Source: Tuctoria greenei (lineage: Eukaryota; Streptophyta; Magnoliopsida; Poales; Poaceae). From it: 64,000 nucleotides of DNA. Position 1 is the stretch's first letter; every line of letters begins with the position of its first letter. Both the position numbers and the translations under genes were made by a program. The DNA lies in contig JAYESD010000004.1 of the NCBI GenBank assembly GCA_036927565.1, positions 163,033,697 through 163,097,696 on the forward strand, in the 5' to 3' direction. The notes below the pieces were generated by a model, which was not told the origin of the DNA, searched no databases, and worked only from the letters and a program-made list of their open reading frames with translations. Shown here in pieces: positions 56,379 through 64,000 of the stretch.

Positions 56379-58327
56379 CTCCAAGTTTCTTGATTCATTG
56401 GAGTCCTAAACACCTAGTATACCTTCTATTCTCTTTTTCTTACGTGAATTAAACCCCAATCCTCCAAATTCACGTCGATCTAGAAAACCTAATATGTCAT
56501 TCTCGCACAGTGCGGACTTGTCCGGTCCCATGAGGACTAGTCCGATTTTCCTGGTCAAATTGTGTTGAATTAATTCTAAAATTAGACCTACTCAAATCCA
56601 AACCTGTATAAACTTGTTAAAATCTATTAGAACTAGATAGTGATCATTTAAAAGCAATCAATTAACAAGTTCTACCTTGCATTTGCATTAATCATGCATG
56701 TCATGTCATATTGAGTAATATTTGTGCACTCTTTGATTGTATTTCTTGTTTGTATGTTTATTGTGCGGATTAGACGGATTTGCGCTAGAGAGTGTCGCGG
56801 AGGATCTCCTGCACCAAGAGTTTGAAGTCTTTGATCCTAATCAATCCCGAGAGCAAGGCAAGTGTCCTTGAAGCATATTGATCCTGTTTTAAAATAAATG
56901 TTTTATTTGCAAACTGCATGCTTGTGTCAATTTGATGGGAATCCTATGGTATGAAGTTTAGTAGCTTTGTTTAACCACCCTTGTCACCTGGAATATATGG
57001 TAGAGAGTCAAGATGGGATTTTTACATTTTTGCTTCGCTTAATTAATTGGGATGCAAGAACAACTACACTACTTAATTTAATTATGCATTAATGAGATTG
57101 TGGTTGACATGAACTGGTTAAATCTGATATGGTAATGGGTGATCTAAGCAAGCCTGGTACGTGGATGGGTTGAATGTACGGTGGTTTACTTGCTTTAGAT
57201 CTAAGGACCGGTTCGTGGAGCGACCATCCAGGATTTACAGTGCCACCACGAGGTCAAGTATGGGTGCAGCGTAGCTGATTAATTGGGGCTTTGCCAGTGC
57301 TATTTGGACTATTAAGGAAGTTCGGGAAAGGTGTAGTTGGATTGGGTTGGTTGATGATTGGTGGGACTACCCAGGGATCCGAATGGCTCAAGAGGGGCCC
57401 TTGGTTGAAGATGTGCTCAGTTGGAGACATCGCCACCGGTGAAACCTCAGTGGGGTCTAAATAGGCTAGTAATCCTTTTGTAAAGGCTATTTTATGATCT
57501 CTTGGGCCACACACCTACGGAAGTGTGAGACGGCATAATTGAGATTCTATAGTCATCGAAAGGTGATAAAATCACAAACACGTGGGTAAAGCGGTACAAC
57601 CTATGCAGAGTGTGTCTAAAACGATCATGATAGTCGTGCTCCCGGTTATGAGCAACCTGGACCCTCACATGATTAGAGGAAAATTGGGATTTGGGATGGT
57701 TATTGTTGGTATTATGGTTATGGATGGTTATGAATTAAATTCTGGTATTGAATATGGATATTGGTATATGATGATGAATATGGAATATGGACTGGTATTG
57801 TTATAATTACATGGCTTATGATGGGTTTATTTCACATACATATGATATATTGCTTTTCAAATATTTTACTGTACTTTTCAGCACTCAACCATTATTATAT
57901 CCGTCATTTGAATCATCCACATGTCATACTTTCCACACTTGCTGAGTACAACATGTACTCACTCTTGCAATCCTCCCCCCCCAACAGTTGCAGGTCAGGA
58001 TTGGGAGTTTAACGATGATAATGCGGAGTTCTAGGTCGTGACTGCCGTCAACTTTGCCTATGGTGTTGCATGGAGTTGCGCTATACCTTTTGCTTAGCTG
58101 CGTAGTTGCATATTTAGTTATTTCCACTGCATTAGTTGAACTTGTCATTAATATTCATTAGAGCTTGTATTTGAGGATAATATGGTTGTGTAATAAAAGT
58201 ACTAAATTAATCTTGTCCTGTGGTAATTCTATGTATACTCTTTTGTGAATGCACTCGTGTATGTGTGTTGAACGTCCTAGGAACACATATGCATTCACTT
58301 GGTTCATTTTCGGAACCGGGTGTCACA
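56379..58327 (+). repeat. Element A 5' LTR, right part
   Basis: It resumes after B's TSD with CTCCAAGTTTC and matches C's LTR downstream of the interruption. A U5 box pair starts at 56513 and 56534. It ends GGGTGTCACA. Confidence 0.92.
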
Positions 58328-58330
58328 GAT

Positions 58331-58343
58331 TGGTATCAGAGCC
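58331..58343 (+). promoter_or_regulatory. Element A primer binding site (initiator Met)
   Basis: TGGTATCAGAGCC lies three bases after the LTR end, as in C. A ~250-bp leader follows. Confidence 0.9.
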
Positions 58344-58590
58344 ACAGGTTGATCGTAGGATGCAGCCTAGATTGAATGGACACTTTAGAGCACATAGAAA
58401 CACTCAGGAATCGATGTGTTCTTGCTTGGTGTGCTGCTTGCTATATATTGTTTGCTTGTGTGCTTAATAGAGGATTTGGAATGCTTTAGCATTTCCATGT
58501 CCATGTAGGCTCGTTAGTTGTCTAGTTTCATATCCCTTGATGCATATAGTTGGGGACATTTTCTAATTCTTACCTATTGCTTTTCTTCAG

Positions 58591-59760
58591 ATGGTGAGAA
58601 CTCGCAACCAGAGGGATGGCAATGATGAGGAGGAGAACAATGGAGCACCTCGGAATAACCGTGGACAAGGACCTACTCAGGGGGCTATCAACATTAAGCG
58701 ACTATTGGCAATGCAAAACCAGCTCATGCAGACCATGATACAAACTATGGGACAGCTGCAGGCTGGCAATAAAAACAATCAGCCCCACATGCCTCCACCG
58801 CCACCCCCACCTCCTCATAACCGGTTGGGAGAGTTTATGAGGACTAGGCTGCCAACCTTTGCTCAAGCCGCTGACCCTATAGATGCAGATGATTGTCTCA
58901 AGTCCGTGGAGAAGAAGCTAGCTATTGTCCAATGCAGCGACCGGGAGAAAGTGCTTTTCGCTTCTCATCAACTAGTTGGAGCAGCTGCGGATTGGTGGGA
59001 TTCTTATTGCAATGCTCATGAGAATCAGGAGAGGATCACTTGGGCCAAATTCAAGGAGATTTTCCGTTCCCATTATGTTCCCAAGGGTGTTATGATCTTG
59101 AAGAGGCGAGAATTTGAGAACTTGAGGCAAGGAAGATCGAGTGTGGGTGAATATCTCAATAAATTCACTCAACTCTCAAGGTATGCGCCTGAGGATGTGA
59201 GCCGGGACAGCCGGAAACAATACTTGTTCATGAGAGGCTTGAACAATGAGATCCAAGTGCAATTGCTCAATTGTGATTATGCCAATTTTCAGAAGCTTGT
59301 GGACAAAGCAATTGTGGTTGAGAACAAGGTCCGTGGGATGGAACAAGACAACAAGAGGAAGGCGCCATATCAAGGACAGCACCAAGGAAGTAATGTGTGC
59401 CCTCGCTTTGCGCCTCCTAATGCGCCATATTACAGCTCCTCTACTCCTATACAGTGCTCTGGTTATGCACCACGCCCAACTCAGTTTGTGTAGCAGTGCC
59501 CTGTTATGCAAGCACCTAGGCCTCCAATGCCATATACACCTCGTGTTAACTTTCCTGATGCCAATGCTCAAAACCAAGCTCGTCCCAATAATTCTGGTGG
59601 AGTTAAGAAGTGTGATACTTGTGGAGAAGTTGGACACTTTGCGCATCAATGTCCTAAGTCAGGCCTTGGTCAAGGTGGCAATGCGCCAAGGCAAAACCCA
59701 AAACCCAATGGAGGACAGCCGCAATGGAACCGGGGACAGTAGAATTTTGCTCATGGCAAC
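58591..59760 (+). pseudogene. Element A Gag
   Basis: ATG at 58591 gives MVRTRNQRDGND, as in C. The capsid has KVLFASHQLVGAAADWWDS. TAG at 59491-59493 replaces a Gln codon kept in C. The frame then continues to a complete CCHC knuckle, CDTCGEVGHFAHQC. A second TAG at 59740-59742 also replaces a Gln codon. Apart from these two stops the frame is continuous. Confidence 0.87.
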
Positions 59761-60962
59761 ATGAACCATGTCTCTACGGAGGATGCTCAGCAAACGGATG
59801 ACGTGGTCATTGGTATGTTTCTCGCGAACTGCAACCCCGCGATTATGTTATTTGATTCTGGAGCATCACATTCATTCATTGCATTGAAGTATGTTGCCAA
59901 GTATAGTCTGCCTATCTCCCATATGAAGTTTAATTTGTTGGTTAAGTCTCTTGGAGGAGAGATGAGGACAAATATAGTATGTCCAAAAGTAAGCCTTAGA
60001 ATAAGGGGGGTAGACTTCTCCGCCAACCTCATTGTTTTGGATTCTCAAGGATTGGACATTATACTTGGTATGGACTGGTTGAGGAAGCACAATGGAGTTA
60101 TTGACTGTGCCACGAAGACGGTGAAGTTGACCAATGAAGAAGGGATCACTATAGAATTTGAAGCATCTCAAACCGCACCGAAGCTATTGGAGTTGAATCA
60201 TATGGATGGTGCCGCAATTGAGGAGATTCCGATGGTGTGTGAATTTTTGGATGTTTTTCCGGACGAGTTGCCTGGTATGCCACCTGATCGAGACGTTGAG
60301 TTTGTTATTGACTTAATACCTAGAACTGTACCTATAGCTAAGAGGTCGTATAGGATGCCTCCTATGGAATTAGTGGAGCTCAAGAAGCAAATTCAAGAGC
60401 AACTAGAGAAGGGTTTCATTCGGACCAGCTCTTCATCTTGGGGAGCGCCCGTTCTATTTGTGGACAAGAAGGATGGATCCCAAAGGATGTGTGTAGATTA
60501 CCGAGCTCTCAACGAGGTAACAATCAAGAACAAGTACACCTTGCCACGCATAGAAGACTTGTTTGATCAGATGAAGGGTGCTTGTGTCTTCTCTAAGATT
60601 GATTTGACGTTGGGATACTTTCAAATGAAGATCAGACCATCAGACATACCCAATACAGCTTTTAGGACACGATATGGATCCTATGAGTACACCGTGATGT
60701 CTTTTGGATTGACAAATGCGCCTGCCTACTTTATGTACCTCATGAATAAGGTATTCATGGAGTACTTGGATAAATTGGTCGTGGTGTTCATTGATGACAT
60801 TATGATCTACTCGAAGGATGAGAAGGAACATGAGGAACACTTGAGGCTTACGCTGCAAAAATTAAGGGAGCATCAATTGCATGCCAAGTTCAACAAGTGC
60901 CAGTTTTGGTTGAGAGAAGTATCGTTTTTGGGTATATCATTTCAGGGGGGGGGGGGGGGGGG
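59761..60962 (+). pseudogene. Element A protease and reverse transcriptase
   Basis: An open frame from 59761 to the G run holds protease LFDSGASHSFIALKY and LDIILGMDWLRKHNGV. RT follows with GFIRTSSSSWGAPVLFV, MCVDYRALNE, FSKIDLTLGYFQM and catalytic FIDDIMIYSK. It is better preserved than C here. Reading is lost at the 18-base poly-G run. Confidence 0.88.
60945..60962 (+). repeat. 18-base poly-G run in A RT
   Basis: It sits where element C has the mixed sequence GGAGGAGGAGTATC and shifts the RT frame. It is possibly slippage or an assembly artefact. Confidence 0.8.
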
Positions 60963-61778
60963 TTGGTTGATCCAGGAAAAGTGAGGGACGTGTTAAAATG
61001 GGAGCCCCCGCAAAATGCAAAGGAAATAAGGAGTTTTCTTGGGATGGTTGGGTATTACCGTCAATTCATCAAGGACTTTTCCAAGATAGCCAAGCCAATG
61101 ATGGAATTGCTAATGAAGGGAAAGACTTTCCAATGGACTCAAGCTTGTCAAGAGAGTTTTGAGGAATTGAAGAAGAGGTTAACAACAGCCCTAGTCTTGA
61201 TATTGTCGGAGGTGAGCAAGAGTTTTGACATCTATTGTGACGCATCGAGACAGGGACTTGGATGTGTATTAATGCAAGAAGGTCAAGTGGTCGCCTATGC
61301 ATCAAGACAATTGAAGAAACATGAGCAAAATTACCCAAAACATGATTTAGAACTTGCAGTCGTGGTACATGCATTGAAGATTTGGAGACATTATATCCTT
61401 GGACATAGGTGTGAAATTTATATGGATCACAAGAGTCTTAAGTATATTTTCACACAAACGGATCTGAACTTGAGGCAACGAAGATGGTTGGAGCTCATCA
61501 AGGATTATGACTTGGGAATCAATTATCATCCAGGGAAGGCTAATGTTGTGGCTGATGCATTGAGTGGGAAAGGAGTAAGTCATCAACTCACAGTTCGAGA
61601 GTTGCCATCCGAGTTATGCAAGGAGTTGCAACGGTTGAATCTCAAATTCATAAATGAGATGGGGATGATGGAGTTGAATCCGACCTTGGAGCAAGAAATT
61701 CGAGAGGCACATACCAAGGATGAGGAAATTCGGGAAATCATGGAAAGGACCCAAGAAGGGAGAGGAATTCAGATTTGA
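60963..61778 (+). pseudogene. Element A RT thumb and RNase H
   Basis: This continues as DPGKVRDVLKWEPPQN, then FLGMVGYYRQFIKDF, then RNase H with CDASRQGLG, KHDLELAVVV, the acidic block MDHKSLKYI (Thr to Met before Asp) and VADALSGK (Arg to Gly). One extra base near 61765 shifts the frame. Confidence 0.86.
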
Positions 61779-63140
61779 TGAGGATGAACGTGGCACCCTA
61801 TGGCTTGGTAAGAGGATTGTTGTGCCTAATGTGAAGTATATTCGGGAGACAATAATAAAAGAGGCACATGACTCACCATACTCAATTTATCCTGGTTGTA
61901 CAAAGATGTACAAAGACTTGAAGACGTGTTATTGGTGGGCTAGCATGAAGAAGGACATAGCTGAATACGTAGCATTGTGTGATGTGTGCCAACGAGTCAA
62001 GGCGGAACATCAAAGGCCAGTTGGACTATTGCAACCATTAAAGATTCCGGAGTGGAAGTGGGAAGAGATCGGTATGGACTTCATATTTGGTTTACCACGT
62101 ACTCAGTCCGGTTACGACTCAATTTGGGTAATTGTGGATCGGTTAACTAAGTCAGTCCACTTTATCCCCGTCAAGATCACCTATAATGGAGAGAAATTGG
62201 TGTAACTGTACATGGGAAGAATAGTATGTTTGCATGGAGTTCCGAAAAAGATAGTCTCGGATAGAGGTTCACAATCCACTTCCAGGTTTTGGCAAAAATT
62301 GCATGAAGCTTTGGGACCGAGGTTGAATTTTAGTTCAGCATATCACCCTCAAACAGATGGACAAACCGAGAGGACCAATCAGATTTTAGAGGACATGTTA
62401 AGAGCTTGTGCTTTAAAGCATGAGAAAAGTTGGGACAGGAGCTTGCCATATGCAGAATTTTCATACAACAATAGTTACCAAGCAAGCTTGAAAATGTCAC
62501 CATATGAAGCGCTTTATGGATGGAAGTGTAGGACACCTTTATTTTGAAATGAGGTAGAAGAAACTAAAGTATTTGGTCCGAATGTGTTGCAAGAAGCCGA
62601 AAAGCAAGTCCAAATAATTCGTGAAAACTTGTGGGCTGCCCAATCAAGACAAAAAGGCTATGTGTACAATAGGAGAAGGAAATTAGCCTTTGAAATGGGA
62701 CACTACATTTACCTCAAAGTGTCACCAATGAGAGGTCATAAGAGGTTTAACATAAAAGACAAGCTAGGACCTCACTACATTGGACCATTCAAGATTTTGG
62801 ACAAAAGAGGAGAAGTAGTGTATAAATTGGAGATGTCAGATCATCTTTCGGATGTCCATGATGTCTTTCATGTTTCCCAGCTCAAGAAGTGCTAGAGAGT
62901 ACCGGAAGAACAAGTGCCGATGGAAGGATTGGAATTAGGGGCAGATTTGACTTATGCCAAACAACCGGTCAAAATTTTGGAAACCAAGGAGGGGGTCACA
63001 AGGCACAATGTTATTAGATGGTGTAAAGTTCAATGGAAGCACCACACAGAAAAAGAAGCAACGTGGAAATTGGAGGATGATCTCAAGAAGGAATTTCCCT
63101 ATCTCTTCTCTTTCGCATCGAATCTCGAGGGCAAGATTCA
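61720..63140 (+). pseudogene. Element A integrase and chromodomain
   Basis: One frame holds the HHCC finger (AHDSPYSIYPG, second His replaced by Tyr; CDVCQRVKAEH) and the core (GMDFIFGLP, VSDRGSQ, TDGQTERTNQ with Asp, Asp, Glu). The C-terminal domain (HDVFHVSQLKK) and chromodomain (WKHHTEKEATWK) follow. In-frame stops are at 62203, 62545 and 62893. The frame reads to the purine tract before 63159. Confidence 0.87.
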
Positions 63141-63158
63141 TTTTAAGGGGGGTAGGTT

Positions 63159-64000
63159 TGTAACACCCTCATTTTCATGCATCATGCCCTACATACATTC
63201 ATATACATGTTTAACACTAATCCACATAAAGCGGAATAAGTTTAAAATTGATTTGGAACAAAACCGCACTTAAAATTCTGGAAAGTGCGGACTAGTCCGA
63301 TTTTGGTGCAGACTAGTCCGATTTCTCTTTGACCTCGATCGGACTTGTCCGTTTTTGCTGCGGACTAGTCCGTTTTTGCCTCTGGACACTTTCGGACTTG
63401 TCCGGTCTTATGCGGACTAGCCCGGTGTTCCAAGAATCCTTGAAAATTTGCTAAGTCCCTAGACTTGTCCGGACTAGTCCGGTGTTCTAGCAGACTTGTC
63501 TGTTTTCCTCTCTGACTAAAGTCGGACTTGTTCGATTTTTTGCCAGAGTTGTCCGATTTCTCTCTGACTAACTTCAGACTAGTCCGATCCTTTTCGGACT
63601 TGTCCGATATTTCGCGATTCTGAAATAATCCTTTGTCTTACGACTTGTTTCTTGGGTTTCATGTTAAGTGGGCCTAGGGACGTCGTGCCTAACTCTTTTA
63701 GAGCCCATGTGGGACTCTAAACCGACCTCTACTCCTCTCAAACTCGAAATCCATCTAACCCTAGCCTCCACCTCTATATAAACAACCCCACCCCTTGGCT
63801 TGACATCTATTTGCCGCTTTTCCACCCCACCCAAACCCTAGTTCGTGGAGAGCCACCATCAAGGAGGGAGGAGGAGATCCCAAGCAAGAAGAAGAGGTAG
63901 AAACGAAAGAGGATCAAGATCTCCATCAAGTTTCATTCTTCATCACCAAATCATCTCCAAGTTCATCATCAACCCTAGATCGCCAAGATCCAAGTGTTGC
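63159..64000 (+). repeat. Element A 3' LTR, cut by window end
   Basis: It starts TGTAACACCC after AAGGGGGGTAGG. The box array is at 63289-63605 and the TATA box at 63775-63782. The window ends at GTGTTGC, by chance the same position at which B entered the 5' LTR, so the uninterrupted target sequence can be read here. Confidence 0.92.
63289..63605 (+). repeat. Palindromic box array, A 3' LTR U3
   Basis: The order and spacing match A's 5' LTR. Many boxes are perfect CGGACTAGTCCG or CGGACTTGTCCG. The first starts at 63289 and the last at 63596. Confidence 0.88.

Larger units (their letters stand above)
10666..64000 (+). mobile_element. Element A: Ty3/gypsy chromovirus (Tekay-like), outermost of nest
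   Basis: The LTR starts TGTAACACCC at 10666, preceded by GGGAG, a candidate TSD. The 5' LTR is split by element B after 11507 and resumes at 56379. The primer binding site is at 58331, gag-pol spans 58591 to about 63140, and the 3' LTR starts at 63159 and leaves the window. Without the insertion the resolved 5' LTR is about 2.79 kb. Pol order is protease, RT, RNase H, integrase, chromodomain. It is the same family as element C. All coding frames are broken. Confidence 0.9.

Noticed and set aside
58331..58343. TGGTATCAGAGCC occurrences as tRNA pieces
   Set aside because: They are primer binding sites placed just inside LTRs. No tRNA gene fold surrounds them.

Overview
The window is plant nuclear DNA, almost certainly from a grass with a large, repeat-rich genome. 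It is an intergenic block made almost entirely of nested LTR retrotransposons. I found no convincing intact host gene, tRNA gene, functional rRNA gene or CRISPR array. The grass assignment is inferred from the element types: Cassandra, Tat, Tekay-type and CRM chromoviruses, SIRE-like copia and CACTA. I cannot name the species.

Left flank (1-10665). A decayed Tat-lineage Ty3/gypsy fragment (+, 1-1691) abuts a small LTR element on the minus strand (1692-2457) whose two 282-bp LTRs carry 5S-rRNA-like sequence, which is the Cassandra TRIM signature. Next is a truncated copia element on the minus strand (2458 to about 8500). After an unassigned AT-rich stretch comes a CACTA remnant: a ~650-bp imperfect palindrome (9524-10178) and a frameshifted transposase N-terminus (10257-10665).

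Main nest (10666-64000), resolved from LTR pairs and 5-bp target site duplications (TSDs). Element A (gypsy, +, 10666 to beyond the window) has its 5' LTR split by element B (gypsy chromovirus, minus strand, 11508-56373, TSD GTTGC, LTRs ~4.3 kb). B is split between its ORF0 and gag by element D (copia, +, 20763-49348, TSD ACTCG, LTRs ~1.4-1.5 kb). D is split twice. Element F (CRM chromovirus, +, 21294-27818, TSD TAGGG) lies in its 5' LTR. Element C (gypsy, +, 34279-44715, TSD CATAT, same family as A) lies near the end of its pol. The insertion order is therefore A, then B, then D, then F and C in unknown order.

Coding state. Each autonomous element still shows the expected gag, protease, RT/RNase H and integrase order, but all are broken by stops and frameshifts. 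The best preserved reading frames are the F integrase with its C-terminal CR motif (485 codons, finishing inside the 3' LTR), the B RNase H/integrase frame (559 codons) and B ORF0 (258 codons).

Most unusual signal. The U3 regions of the gypsy A/C LTRs and of the unrelated copia D LTR carry dense arrays of one near-palindromic box, CGGACTAGTCCG or CGGACTTGTCCG. Box spacing mostly alternates between 20-21 and 31-33 bp, about two and three helical turns. More boxes lie in U5, in frame inside D gag, and upstream of D's extra downstream ORF. The boxes appear absent from B, F and the left-flank copia. I know of no description of this module.
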